Assembly: GCA_022824365.1 (NCBI GenBank)
Contig: JAJEAA010000013.1
Span: 1 to 64,000, forward strand
Length of the DNA: 64,000 bases
Reading direction: 5' to 3'
From: Anaerolineae bacterium
GTDB lineage: Bacteria; Chloroflexota; Anaerolineae; Aggregatilineales; Phototrophicaceae
Of the stretch, positions 34,518-45,200 are shown in pieces. A program made the translations under genes and the position numbers. The notes under the pieces were generated by a model that made no database searches, was not told the DNA's origin, and worked only from the letters and a program-made list of their open reading frames with translations. The first letter of the stretch is position 1, and each line of letters starts with the position of its first letter.

Positions 34518-35426
34518 TTAGCATTCAACAATTACAGCCCCAATGACATTGCGCTTGCCAGTTATGCCTTGCTCGTACTCGAATGTTACCTCTGCCTGAG
34601 TCTCCCTGTATTCAAATTGCAATGAATACGTTTCTTGATGCTCCGGATTGGCATAACCTGCAAACAGCAAAGGCACCCCATTTCTTTCGTGTTCCTGTAT
34701 TTCATCAACAGTTAAGGAGGACTTTTCACTATCATACATAGTATAGTCGCTTATTCCTCTCAAGGTTTCTTCACCCACGAAAACTACAGCAAAGGCAGAT
34801 GCATCTCCGTCGTGTACTACATAAGCGGCACTGCAACTGTCTTGCACGGGCTGCATTTCCGCGTCGAAATATGACACTCCAGATTGAGCTTGCAATTCGA
34901 TAGACTCCAATTCGCTTGAATCTTCCTTTTCTATCACAAGAGCATCCGGCAAACGGGTAGTCAGCCAGCCAGCGATAAATGCAGTTCCTTCTCCAAACTT
35001 CACTTCATACCAATCGCCGTCCTCATTAATAACCTCAAGAATATCCCCTATCTGCGTCTGCCCAACAAGCTTACAAGAAGTATCAGCGCAGGAGCGCAGG
35101 TTGACAGTCGAACTTACCGTAACCTTGAAGTCGACGGGGGCGGTCGCTTCGAAAAATGCATCAGAGTCTTTGCAAGCAAGTATTACCTCAGCATAATGAT
35201 CCGCTAGGGTGGATGTTGAGGCGGGTGTTTTCTTAAAGGGCTCTTCACCAAACTCTTCAATCATTCTGTATATCAATTCGCAATTATATTGGTTGCCGTC
35301 AATCCCCATAACCCATTCTTGGCTTCGCACCGATTGAACACCTGCCAACAAAGTGAAAAAAAGCAGGGTGAACGAGATATGTCGACGCAAATTATTGCTC
35401 AGTTTCGCAAGTATCATTATCTTCAT
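34518..35426 (-). CDS. Secreted SH3b-domain protein
   Basis: This 302-residue exported protein has an N-terminal signal (basic, then ISFTLLFFTLLAGVQS, cleavage near RSQ). A pair of Cys residues brackets an N-terminal helical part (NCELIYRMIEE ... ILACKDSD). A bacterial SH3 domain covers about residues 103-160, with VNLRSCADTSCKLVGQTQIG and DGDWYEVKFGEGTAFIAGWL (the NLRSGP...G.WYKV pattern). The C-terminal 130 residues are beta-rich with a few cysteines and no recognised family. SH3b domains bind cell-wall or surface ligands. Low-GC island. Confidence 0.75.
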   Translation of the reverse strand: MKIMILAKLSNNLRRHISFTLLFFTLLAGVQSVRSQEWVMGIDGNQYNCELIYRMIEEFGEEPFKKTPASTSTLADHYAEVILACKDSDAFFEATAPVDFKVTVSSTVNLRSCADTSCKLVGQTQIGDILEVINEDGDWYEVKFGEGTAFIAGWLTTRLPDALVIEKEDSSELESIELQAQSGVSYFDAEMQPVQDSCSAAYVVHDGDASAFAVVFVGEETLRGISDYTMYDSEKSSLTVDEIQEHERNGVPLLFAGYANPEHQETYSLQFEYRETQAEVTFEYEQGITGKRNVIGAVIVEC

Positions 35427-35705
35427 CCATTACTACTCGTCACCGTCGCTGCTTATACTTTTCTACAGCAATGATAAAGAAGTGTCGATTACTTTTCAAT
35501 GTCGAGTCTCAAGTGGGGCGGGTAAACTTCACCGACTTTTCGGATTTTATTGGCATAGATAAGGACTCTATGCCCTCTTTTTCCCCGCTGTACTCGGTGG
35601 TAAAAATGCGACCATCCACTCACCCATCCCATCCTCACCGTGAATCTCCCCGCCGCTTGCGCTACAATAGTCTCATCACTGACCAGGCACAAAAGGAGTC
35701 CCCCC

Positions 35706-37397
35706 ATGCCCAGCACCAACGGCGTCCGCGCCGCACTCAATCAGCGCAGCCGCGCCCTCGTCCACGGTCCTGAACGCGCTGGCGCCCGCGCCATGCTCAA
35801 GGCGGTGGGTTACGATGACGAGGCTTTGGCCAAGCCGCTTATCGGCGTGGCCAACACCTGGACCGAGATCGGACCTTGCAACTTCCACCTGCGGAAGCTG
35901 GCGCACGATGTCAAGCGGGGCATCCGCGCCGCCGGCGGCACGCCTTTCGAGTTCAACACGGTCAGCATCTCGGACGGGATCACTATGGGCACGGAGGGCA
36001 TGAAGGGTTCGCTGATCAGCCGCGAGGTCATCGCCGACAGCATTGAGTTGGTGGCGAAGTCGAATATGCTCGATGGGGTGGTGGCGCTATCGGCCTGCGA
36101 CAAGACGATTCCGGGCACGATCATGGCGTTGATCCGCCTCGACCTGCCTTCGCTGATGCTCTACGGCGGCACGATTTACCCGGGCAAGCTGAACGGAACC
36201 GACATTGACCTGGTTAATGTTTTCGAGGCGCTGGGGCAATTCCAAGCGGGGCAGATCAGTTATGAGGAGTTGATGGCGGTGGAGAATGTCGCTTGTCCGG
36301 GACCGGGCGCTTGCGGCGGGCAGTTCACCGCCAACACGATGGCGATGATCAGCGAGATCATTGGCATTTGCCCGATGGGCATGGGCGATGTGCCGGCCGA
36401 GGACCCGGAGAAGGAGACGGTCGCCTATCAAGCCGGCGAGTTGATGCTGCAGATCCTCGAGGATGACATCCGTCCGTCCGCTTTGGTGACGCGGGCGTCG
36501 CTGGAGAATTCGCTGGCCGCCTCGGCCGCGACCGCCGGCAGCACCAACAGCATCTTGCACTGCCTGGCTTTCGCTCGCGAAGCCGGCATCGACTTCACGC
36601 TGGACGACATCGAGCAAATCAGCCGGCGCACCCCCATCATCGGCGACATGCGCCCGACGGGCAAATATGTGGCTCTTGATCTGTTCAAAGCCGGGGGCGT
36701 GCCTATCTTGATCAACCGGCTTATTGATGGCGGCTACATGGTTGGCGATACGCCGACGGTGACTGGGCAGACGCTATCGCAGGCTTGCGCCGATGCGGAG
36801 GAGAGGCCGGGCCAGGAGGTGGTCCGCGACCTCGACCAGGCGATCAAGGACAGCGGCGGTTTGGTGGTGCTCAAGGGCAACCTGGCGCCGGCCGGCGCGG
36901 TGGTCAAGCTCAAGGACACACCCGCTCCGCTGACTGGCCCGGCGCGCGTCTTCGACACTGAGGAGGAGGCTTTTGAAGCGGTCTCGAACCGGCAGATTGT
37001 CGAAGGCGATGTGCTCGTCATCCGCTACGAGGGACCGGTCGGGGGACCGGGCATGCGGGAGATGCTGCAGATCACGGCGGCGCTTTATGGGCAGGGGCTG
37101 GGCGGGGCGGTCGGCTTGATCACCGATGGGCGCTTCAGCGGCGGGACGCGAGGTTTGATGATCGGCCATACTGCGCCGGAAGCGGCGGTCGGCGGTCCTA
37201 TCGCTTTGCTGGAAGAGGGGGACAGGATCACGATTGATGTCGGGCGGCGGCTGATCGAGGTGGATTTGAGCGATGCGGAGTTGGCGGCGCGGCGGGAGAG
37301 GTGGAGCGCGCCGGAGCCGAATTACCGCAAGGGGGTGATGGCGAAGTACGCGCGGTTGGTGTCGCAGGCGGATGACGGGGCGGTGACGGGGGCTTAG
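35706..37397 (+). CDS. ilvD: Dihydroxy-acid dehydratase
   Basis: This 563-residue Fe-S dehydratase of branched-chain amino-acid and pantothenate synthesis is of usual length. Cluster-binding cysteines lie in [12 protein letters not shown] and [16 protein letters not shown], and the C-terminal [16 protein letters not shown] is the conserved metal/substrate loop. AAAGGAG 7 bases before the ATG at 35706 fixes the start; the frame is open from 35640. No other ilv gene lies nearby. Some IlvD/Edd-family members dehydrate sugar acids, but the length and motifs favour IlvD. Confidence 0.94.
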   Translation: MPSTNGVRAALNQRSRALVHGPERAGARAMLKAVGYDDEALAKPLIGVANTWTEIGPCNFHLRKLAHDVKRGIRAAGGTPFEFNTVSISDGITMGTEGMKGSLISREVIADSIELVAKSNMLDGVVALSACDKTIPGTIMALIRLDLPSLMLYGGTIYPGKLNGTDIDLVNVFEALGQFQAGQISYEELMAVENVACPGPGACGGQFTANTMAMISEIIGICPMGMGDVPAEDPEKETVAYQAGELMLQILEDDIRPSALVTRASLENSLAASAATAGSTNSILHCLAFAREAGIDFTLDDIEQISRRTPIIGDMRPTGKYVALDLFKAGGVPILINRLIDGGYMVGDTPTVTGQTLSQACADAEERPGQEVVRDLDQAIKDSGGLVVLKGNLAPAGAVVKLKDTPAPLTGPARVFDTEEEAFEAVSNRQIVEGDVLVIRYEGPVGGPGMREMLQITAALYGQGLGGAVGLITDGRFSGGTRGLMIGHTAPEAAVGGPIALLEEGDRITIDVGRRLIEVDLSDAELAARRERWSAPEPNYRKGVMAKYARLVSQADDGAVTGA

Positions 37398-37464
37398 CGC
37401 CTCGCGAAGTTTGGAGCAAGATGGGAGCGGGTCTAAGGTGTGAGCTCGCTCTCGCGAATGGGAG

Positions 37465-37842
37465 CTAAGCGAGTTCGGTCTGCATCTGTTGTTGGACGCA
37501 ATGCGCGAGTTGAACCGACCACCACAAGCCACCATATTTCAGAATTATCTGGCTAGCGGCCTTCGCTGCGGCAGGTGATTCTTTGAATAAGCAGAACAGA
37601 TACGCCGCGATGCTTTCATCGTATGAGAGTTGTGTTTCTGTTTCAACTTTGCTCAACAGCAGTGTGATGCGTTCATGTATTTTCTGAGCCAGTTTAGCAT
37701 CTTCGGCTATTGCAAGTCTTAAGTCGAGAAGCGTTTGGGACCGTTCCATAGCCAACTGCAGAATGTTGAGACCACCGACCACGGAAAACTGTATTTGGAA
37801 TTGCAGGCTTTCAATTTCTCTGAAGTATTCATTAAGTGACAT
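37465..37842 (-). CDS. Hypothetical protein overlapping the papain-fold-like gene
   Basis: This 125-residue, mostly helical protein begins MSLNEYFREIESLQFQIQ and has no known motif. GAGG lies 8 bases before the ATG, and its start overlaps the end of the 37832-38374 gene by 11 bp, so the two are translated together. The close coupling suggests a partner or antagonist of the upstream protein, perhaps an inhibitor or immunity protein, but nothing in the sequence shows this. Confidence 0.6.
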   Translation of the reverse strand: MSLNEYFREIESLQFQIQFSVVGGLNILQLAMERSQTLLDLRLAIAEDAKLAQKIHERITLLLSKVETETQLSYDESIAAYLFCLFKESPAAAKAASQIILKYGGLWWSVQLAHCVQQQMQTELA

Positions 37843-38374
37843 GATTTAGCCTCGTGCTAAAGTAAGCTGTCGGAACACCACAATGCGCAGGTACCTGGTC
37901 ATGGTCATGTTCGACCTCTCCAGCCTTGCCCCATTTGCTCAGTACTGAAAGTCGGGTTACATCATTCCGAAACATGTGTACGCAGGAAACTGACGCTATA
38001 TGCGATGGCGCACCTTCAAACGTATACAGGACTAAATCGCCAGCGACACATTCATCCAAGCTTATTTCATTGTAACCATCTTGTCTCAGAATTGCATCAA
38101 TGTGGCGGATGTCGACGTGCCCCCTGCGACTACAAAAGATCAGCCCCACGCAGTTATACAAAGTGCTTGACGATGGTCGCATTGCTGGACTGGTTTTCCG
38201 GTTTGCTCTCATTTCCTGAATCAGCGCCTTGGTTCGAATGCTGACAAGCGCCGGATTCTCCTTATTCGGATCCGTGTATATGTCCCAGAGATTCAACTGA
38301 GGAATCCGCCAACCGGACCTGGTGTAATTGTGTGTCGGTTTGTCCGTCGTTTCGCTAAGCCAAGGCAGACGCAT
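37832..38374 (-). CDS. Putative NlpC/P60-like (papain-fold) protein
   Basis: This 180-residue protein has a Cys-His layout like NlpC/P60 or related papain-fold proteins: YNCVGLIFCSRRGHVDIRHI around residue 92 (nucleophile-like Cys at the start of a helix), VAGDLVLYTFEGAPSHIASV (His after a GD-LY strand, about 134-153), and LSVLSKWGKAGEVEHDHDQV (about 166-178), a strand motif in similar domains. No signal peptide is seen, so it probably acts in the cytoplasm or is released by an unknown route. It is encoded just before an overlapping small gene. The fold assignment is inference from motif pattern. Confidence 0.55.
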   Translation of the reverse strand: MRLPWLSETTDKPTHNYTRSGWRIPQLNLWDIYTDPNKENPALVSIRTKALIQEMRANRKTSPAMRPSSSTLYNCVGLIFCSRRGHVDIRHIDAILRQDGYNEISLDECVAGDLVLYTFEGAPSHIASVSCVHMFRNDVTRLSVLSKWGKAGEVEHDHDQVPAHCGVPTAYFSTRLNHVT

Positions 38375-38478
38375 GATTCTCGTTTAACTCTTCACTTCCA
38401 ATGATTCACGATGGTCTGCATTTTATCAGGACCAGCACTTCGTTGCCAAGCCGCCACCGTCCGCGCTAAACTCGCCCT

Positions 38479-39627
38479 ATGAACCCCCTGTACGACACCC
38501 GGATCCTCGATATGACGCGCCTGTTGCCGGGGGCGGTCTGCACGATGCTGCTGCGGGATTTGGGTGCGGAGGTCATCAAGATTGAGGACAGCCGCATTGG
38601 CGATTACGCCCGTCTGATGCCGCCGCTGATTGACGGGATGGGCGCTTTCTTCCGAAGCAGCAACGGCGGGAAGAAGAGCATCGCGCTGGACTTGAAGACG
38701 GCCGCGGGGCAAGCCGTCTTGCAGCGCCTGGTCGAGGGGAGCGATGTGCTGATCGAGGGATTCCGGCCGGGGGTGACGGCTCGACTGGGGGCGGACTATG
38801 AGACGCTCAAAGCCGTGAATCCGCGTTTGGTTTATTGCTCGCTATCGGGCTGGGGGCAGAGCGGACCCGACGCGGAGGTCAGCGGGCATGACCTCAATTA
38901 CATCGCGCGGAACGGCCTGCTGGGCGCGGACATGAATCCGCGGATGCCGGGGGCGCAGGCAGCGGATGTCAGCGGCGCTTATGTGGCGGTGATGGGCATA
39001 TTGGCGGCGCTGCTCAAGCGGGAGCGGGGCGGGCAAGGCGACTACATTGACGCGGCGCTTTCTGAAGCGGCGATGCCTTTGGCGTTGGCGGCTTGGGTGG
39101 AAGCGCAGACCCCACCGGCCGATGGCGCCTTTATCAGCTTGCGGGGAGAAAGCGCCTGCTATCGCGTGTATTGGACCGCTGACGAGCAGCCGGTGACGCT
39201 GGCGGCGATCGAGCCGAAGTTCTGGGCGAATTTCTGCGGCGCTGTTGGCAAGCCGGATTGGATTGAGGCGCAGCGGGAGCGACAGCGGCAGCCGGACTTG
39301 ATCGAAGCGGTGGCGGGGCTGTTCAAGACGAAGACCGCCGACGAATGGGTGGCGCTGCTTGAAGGGGCGGATTGCTGTTTCAGCCGGGTCGTCCCGCCCG
39401 GGCAATTGCTGGATGATCCGCAGATTCAAGCGCGCGGCATGGCGGGCGTCACTGAGACCGGCGTACCCTGGATGCGCAGTCCGATTCGGCTCGGCAAGGG
39501 GAGGCATGAGTTGAGCGAGGCGCCGAAGCAGGGCGAGCATACAGCGCAGCTACTCGCGGAGATCGGTTACACGAAGGCGGAGATTGGGCGGCTGCTGAGC
39601 GCGGGGGTTATTCGTCAAGCGCCTTGA
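38479..39627 (+). CDS. CaiB/BaiF family CoA-transferase, alpha-methylacyl-CoA racemase-like
   Basis: This 382-residue class III CoA-transferase-family protein has LDMTRLLPGAVCTMLLRDLG (10-29), FRPGVTARLGADY (95-107) and SGHDLNYIARNG (135-146). The GHDxNY motif, with His137, is typical of alpha-methylacyl-CoA racemases, where this His is an active-site base, rather than of formyl-CoA or carnitine CoA-transferases. Racemisation of 2-methylacyl-CoA is therefore a reasonable guess. It differs from the copy at 254-1402. Its 3' end overlaps the convergent helicase gene by 20 bp. Confidence 0.88.
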   Translation: MNPLYDTRILDMTRLLPGAVCTMLLRDLGAEVIKIEDSRIGDYARLMPPLIDGMGAFFRSSNGGKKSIALDLKTAAGQAVLQRLVEGSDVLIEGFRPGVTARLGADYETLKAVNPRLVYCSLSGWGQSGPDAEVSGHDLNYIARNGLLGADMNPRMPGAQAADVSGAYVAVMGILAALLKRERGGQGDYIDAALSEAAMPLALAAWVEAQTPPADGAFISLRGESACYRVYWTADEQPVTLAAIEPKFWANFCGAVGKPDWIEAQRERQRQPDLIEAVAGLFKTKTADEWVALLEGADCCFSRVVPPGQLLDDPQIQARGMAGVTETGVPWMRSPIRLGKGRHELSEAPKQGEHTAQLLAEIGYTKAEIGRLLSAGVIRQAP

Positions 39628-41890
39628 AGCCATCGGCATCGGCGAGGATCTTTTTCGGACCGTGCTTCTCAAACAAGACGCTCACAATACCGCCGCCCTC
39701 CACGCCGATGACCTTGCCCAGCCCAAACTGCTCATGCGATACCGGCGCGCCGACTTTGAAGCCGGGGGCCTTGCCGGAAGGCTTGGGGAGGCCGGGGAAG
39801 GGGATGATCTTCTTGCGCAGTTCTTCGTTGGACGCGGGCGCGGACACAGCGCCGCTTTGCAGGTCGCGCTGGAGGCGGCTGAGCGCGTCGGGCGATCTAT
39901 CCCAGGTGGTTTGTGATTCGAGGCTTTGGGCGCCGCGGAGGGTTGCCAGGGCGCTCGGGGCGCCATCTAGCAGATGCGCGGGAAGATCGGCGAGGAATTC
40001 GGAGGGCGCGGCCAGACCGCCGGTTCCGCTATAGAGGGCGCGGCGGAAGGCGTAGCTCAGGAAGAGCGATCGTTTGGCGCGGGTGACGCCGACGTAGAAG
40101 AGACGGCGTTCTTCTTCGATGCCGCCGACTTCTTCGAATGAGCGGAAGTGCGGCAGGACGCCAGCCTCCAGACCGGTGATAAAAACGACCGGGAATTCCA
40201 AGCCTTTGGCGGCGTGCAGGGTCATAAGGGTCACGGCGTCGGTGTCATCTTTCAGGCTGTCGACATCGGCCACCAGCGATTGCTCGGCGAGGAATTCGTG
40301 CAGGGGCTGCTCGTATTCCATGGCGTAGCCCAGCAATCCGCGCAATTCCTGCGCGTTGTCGGCGCGTTCGACCGCTTCTTCGGGAATTTTGCTAATGTCC
40401 TCGAGATAGAGATAGTAGCGGGTTTCGGCGGTGATTTTGTCGAACATGTTCAGCAGATCGCCGACTTTCGCCATTTCCTGCCAGTTTGAGAGCATGGCGG
40501 CGAAGGCGGCGAACTTCTTCCGGGCGGCGACGCTGAGAGGAGAGGGGTCATCGTAGTAGATTCGGTTCAGCGCTTCGCCGATGCTCAAGCTTTCGCTCGC
40601 CACCCAATTTGTGAAGGCGGCGAGGGACTTTTTGCCGATGCCGCGGGGGGGCACATTAACGACGCGCTCGAAGCTGACGCGGTCATCGGGGTTGTGGACA
40701 AGGCGCAGGTATGCCAGCAGGTCTTTGACTTCGCGACGTTTGTAGAAGCCGACCCCGCCGACCAGCATGTAGGGCACAGCGGCGTTGACGAAGGCTTGCT
40801 CCATGGCCCGTGATTGGGCGTTGGTGCGATACATGACGGCGAAGTCCTTGTAGTCCAGCCCGTCTTGCAGGCGCAGTTGCTGGATGCGCTCGAGGACGGT
40901 CTCGGCTTCGTAGCGTTCGTCGAAGGCTTCAAATACATTGGCTCTTTCGCCGCGGCCTTGATCGGTATGCAGAGCTTTGGGCGTTCGATTGCGGTTGCGG
41001 TCAATGACGGCGCGGGCGATATCGAGGATGTTCTGCGTGCTGCGGTAATTCTGTTCGAGCAAGAAGACTGAGGCGTCGGCGTAGCTGTCTTGAAAGCGCA
41101 GGACATTGCGGAAATCGGCGCCGCGAAAAGCGTAGATGGCCTGATCTTCGTCGCCGACCACAAAGACATTGTTCTGCGGGGCGGCGAGGAGCTTGACCAA
41201 TTCGTACTGCACATGATTGGTGTCTTGGAATTCGTCCACGAGGATGTATTGAAAGCGGTTCTGATAGCGCGGGCGCAGGTGGTCGTTGTCGCGCAGGAGG
41301 AGCACCATATTCAGCAGCAGGTCGTCAAAGTCCATGGCGTTGGCGCCCTGCAGCGCTTGTTGATATGCCTGGTAGACTTGCTTGACGATTTCGCCGAAGT
41401 AATCGAGGGAGCGGAATTGCGCGGGCAGAATCATGTCGTTTTTGGCGCTGGAAATTTTGGACAGGATGGCGCGGGGGTTGAAGCGTTTGGGGTCCATGCC
41501 GAGTTGTTTGACGACTTGCTTGACCAGAGCCACTTGATCATCGCTGTCGTAGATCACGTAGTCGGGGCGGTAGCCGGCGCTTTCGGCTTCGTAGCGCAGG
41601 AAGCGGGCGCAGGTGGCGTGGAAGGTGCCGAGCTGCATGCCGCGCAGCGGTTTGCCCAGGAGGGATTCGACGCGGGCGCGCATTTCGCCGGCGGCTTTGT
41701 TGGTGAAGGTGACAGCCATGATGCGATGGTGGGGGACGCGATGTTCGCGGATGAGCCAGGCGATGCGGCGGGTGAGCACGCTGGTTTTGCCGCTGCCGGG
41801 GCCGGCCAGGACGAGCACGGGACCGTCGCCGGCGGCGATGGCGTTGGCTTGCTGCTGGTTCATGCCTTCGAGGAGGGGGTGATCTGGCAT
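39608..41890 (-). CDS. UvrD/PcrA-type superfamily 1 DNA helicase
   Basis: This 760-residue 3'-5' helicase has motif I AGPGSGKT (residues 29-36), motif II VDEFQDTNHVQYELV (near 218-232), the QNYRST (IV) and VTLMTLHAAKGLEFPVVF (V) segments, and VGVTRAKRSLFLSYA (VI). The C-terminal part from about 660 is a PcrA-type tail ending ILADADGFKALDE. It acts in mismatch or nucleotide-excision repair and replication restart. AGGAG lies 10 bases before the ATG. The PcrA branch is preferred because of the tail, but uvrD and pcrA cannot be separated by sequence alone. Confidence 0.93.
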   Translation of the reverse strand: MPDHPLLEGMNQQQANAIAAGDGPVLVLAGPGSGKTSVLTRRIAWLIREHRVPHHRIMAVTFTNKAAGEMRARVESLLGKPLRGMQLGTFHATCARFLRYEAESAGYRPDYVIYDSDDQVALVKQVVKQLGMDPKRFNPRAILSKISSAKNDMILPAQFRSLDYFGEIVKQVYQAYQQALQGANAMDFDDLLLNMVLLLRDNDHLRPRYQNRFQYILVDEFQDTNHVQYELVKLLAAPQNNVFVVGDEDQAIYAFRGADFRNVLRFQDSYADASVFLLEQNYRSTQNILDIARAVIDRNRNRTPKALHTDQGRGERANVFEAFDERYEAETVLERIQQLRLQDGLDYKDFAVMYRTNAQSRAMEQAFVNAAVPYMLVGGVGFYKRREVKDLLAYLRLVHNPDDRVSFERVVNVPPRGIGKKSLAAFTNWVASESLSIGEALNRIYYDDPSPLSVAARKKFAAFAAMLSNWQEMAKVGDLLNMFDKITAETRYYLYLEDISKIPEEAVERADNAQELRGLLGYAMEYEQPLHEFLAEQSLVADVDSLKDDTDAVTLMTLHAAKGLEFPVVFITGLEAGVLPHFRSFEEVGGIEEERRLFYVGVTRAKRSLFLSYAFRRALYSGTGGLAAPSEFLADLPAHLLDGAPSALATLRGAQSLESQTTWDRSPDALSRLQRDLQSGAVSAPASNEELRKKIIPFPGLPKPSGKAPGFKVGAPVSHEQFGLGKVIGVEGGGIVSVLFEKHGPKKILADADGFKALDE

Positions 41891-42264
41891 TGAGTGTGGC
41901 TCCTGTACACGCGGTCTTCTTATTGTATCAGAATAAATGAGCTAGGGGATTTCGTATTTTCGGCGCGGGGCAAATATCAGGGACATTATTGCCCAGGAAA
42001 ATCCCGATGCCATGGCCTACCCCCCTCGGTCCCCCCATTGCAATGGGGGGATGACCGAAGCTGCACTTGGCGCCTTTTTTCGAGAAATATATCTGTTTTC
42101 TCATATAAATTTATACTTTTATCATAATATGCAGTAGGCTAGCTCCCCTTCCCCATTGCTATGGGATGCCCGCCATAGAGATAGCGGGAGAGGGGCCGGG
42201 GGATGGGCTAAGAAAAAGAGTTGGCAAGCCGAGTAGCGGACAAGCCTTACATGCGGGCGCGTAT
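41891..42264. repeat. 374-bp intergenic region with repeat blocks
   Basis: The helicase promoter side (41891-41945) is A/T-rich. A CCCCCTCGG/CATTGCAATGGGGGG block lies at 42010-42050 and a CCGGGG block with GATGCCCGCCATAGAGATAG hairpin variant at 42142-42212. No gene is seen. Confidence 0.5.
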
Positions 42265-45200
42265 TTAGCCACTGGTTGGCGTGGGGATGATGATCTCTTC
42301 GACGGTGGGGCCGAAGACGGGTTCGGCGGGCTGGGGATCGGCGATGGTGTTATCGATGCTGATATTGAGGTCGAAGTTGATGAAGCCGCCTTCAAGCGAT
42401 TTGGCGGCGAGGCGCAGGATGTAGTTGCCGTCGGGGACTTGGGCGGCGCGGGTGTCCCACAGGGCGAGGGGCGAGCCGTATTGCGGCATTTGCACCAGGG
42501 AGGCGCTTATCGGGAAGAAGGTCTCGGGGTCCCCGGCGCTGGCGTAGAGGAGCTCAAAGCGGTCGAAATCCGGCGCCTGGACTTGCCCGCGAATCTCGAT
42601 GGCGCCGTGCAGGACCTGTCCGGCGTTGAGGTTGCTGATGTTGATGAGCGGCAGGGGCTGGCCTTGGGCGCAGGCGTCTTGGGGCGGGGGGCGGACGGGC
42701 AATTCGAGAGCGAGGCTGGCGGCATAATCTTTGCCGTCGTCGCTGTTGTTCAGCCAGTCGAGAGCCGAGGCATCGCCGATAGCGGCGAAGTTCCGCTCGA
42801 CTATGTGATTGGGACAGAATTCGTTGGCGCGCAGCAGGGACCAGCTATCGACCGTGACGCGCTGGAGGAATGCCTGTTCCGCCGGCGGCGGATACTGCTC
42901 GTGCAGGAATAGATCGGTGGTGGGGTCGGGGCAGGCCGAGTAGCTGAGCGTGCCGGTGGTACGGCAGATTTCGCGAGCGACGATCCCGCCTGGATTCTCG
43001 AAGGGCAGAGCCGGATACCAGTTGGCGGCGGCGGACATCACGGCGTTCCAAACGGGGGCCGCGCTGCGAGCGCCGCTGGTGTTGTAAGTTGGGCTGTTAT
43101 CCGATGTGCCCAGCCAAACGCCGACGACAGCGTTGCGCGTGAAGCCCATGGTCCAGAGATCGCGGTTGCCGTTGGTGGTGCCGGTTTTGGCGGCGACGGT
43201 ATTTTGCGTCGGGATGCCGAGATTCGTCAGCGTCATGTTTGCGTTCAGGTTAAAGCTGGGGCTGCGGGCGCGGTCATCGCTGAGGATATTGGCCATCAGG
43301 TAGGCGAGGGCGGGCGATATGACCTGCTCGGCTTGCGGTTGTTGGCGCTCGACCTCGACCGGCTCGCCGTCGATTGATTCCGTGATGCGCTCGATGGCGT
43401 AGAGGGGGGCGCGCTTGCCGCCATTGGCGAAGACGCCGTAAGCAACCATGAGATCAAAGAGCGTGACCTCGTTGGCGCCCAGGGCGCTGGAGAGGGATAT
43501 CAGCGAGCCTTCGGGAAATTGCAGGCCGACGGCATCAGCCATATTGGCGAAGCGCCCCACTCCAACATGGTCGCGGAAGACGCGCACGGTCGGGACGTTG
43601 TAGCTATTTTGCAGGGCGTAGCGCAGGGGCACGGCGCCATGAAACTTGCGGTCGATATTTTGCGGTTCGTAGATGCCGCCGGCGCCGAGGTCCTCGACCG
43701 TGGGGACATCCCAGATGATGCTGGCGGGGGTGAGGAAGCTGCCGTTGTTGTCTTGCAGGGCGGCCGCATAGACGAAGGGTTTGATGGCTGAGCCCGGCTG
43801 TTGATAGGTGAGGGCATTATTGACCTGGCCGGCGAAGGCGTCGTTGAAATCGTGGCCGCCCGCCATAGCCAGGATAGCGCCGCTGTTTGGGTCGGTCACC
43901 ATGACCGCGCCGGTATTGACGCCGGTGGCCCCGGCCCGCAGCGCGCGGACTTGATTGCTCAGAGCGGCTTGAGCGGCGTCTTGCAGCGCCGGGTTCAGGG
44001 TGGTGTGGATGCTTAGTCCGCGGGTGAATAGCGCTTCTTCGCCCAATTCGGCTTCGACCAGGGCGCGGACATAATCGACAAAATGGGGATAAGTCGTCTG
44101 GACGTCGGCGGGCTGGAAGTTGGTCGTTTCGATCTCGGCGATTTGCAGGATGGCCATGCCGCCGATGATGTCGCCTTGGTCGCTGGTGCGGACGAGGACT
44201 TCGGTTCCGCCGGCAAAATCCGCCTCAGCGCCATCGACGATGCAGAAGGGACCGCGCTCAAGCCAATCGCCATGCTGGAATCGCAGGCAGCCGATTTCGA
44301 GCATTTTGTTCATTGTGGAGCGCATGCCGGCGACAGCGAGGGGGCGGTTGGACACGGGATCGTGCTGCACGGGGGAGGGCACGATGCTGGCGAGCAGCGC
44401 CGCCTGGGCGAAGTTCAATTGTTCGGCGCTGATGCCGAAATAGAAGTTGGCGGCGGCTTCCACGCCATAGCTTTGATTGCCGAAGAAGATCTCGTTGAGA
44501 TAGAGCTCGAGGATAAATTCTTTATCGTAGCGATTGGCGATTTCGAGGGCGACCAGGATTTCGTTGATTTTGCGCTCGATGGTGACATCGCGGTCTTGGA
44601 GGACGAGATTGCGGGCGATCTGCTGGGTGATGGTGCTGGCGCCGGATTCGATGCCGCCGCCGCTGACGTTCTGGATGAAGGCGCGTGCGATGGCGATGGG
44701 ATCGAAGCCGGGATCATCGAAGAAGCGCTCGTTCTCTTGCGAGACGATGGCGTGAATCATATAGGGGCTGATCTCGTCCAGCGCGACCGAGGTGCGGGCG
44801 CCGCTCTCCTGGCTGTTGATGGCGGCGAGCAGCTCCCCATCGGCAGCGAAGATGCGGGCGGTTTGGTAGGCTGGGCTGTAGTTTTCGAGCGCGGCAATGC
44901 CCTCGGCGAAGGGTTCAATCTTGTCGCGATACCACATCATGATGACGCCGGCGGAGACGATGCCGGCGATCAGCAGCAGGATCAGCAGGCCGGCGAAGAC
45001 CGTGGCGGCCAAGCGCAGGCGGCGGCTGCGGCGGTCGGCGAGCAATCCCTGGACGATGGGGGAGGGCGGCAAATCGAAGCCGGCGTCGATGGCGCGGGGT
45101 ATGACGCTATCCGAGGCAAGCTGGAGCGACGCCGCCATGGTCGCTTCGTCCTGGGCGTCGGCGGCGAGAGTCGGCTGCTGGCCGGGCAATTCCTCGGCGA

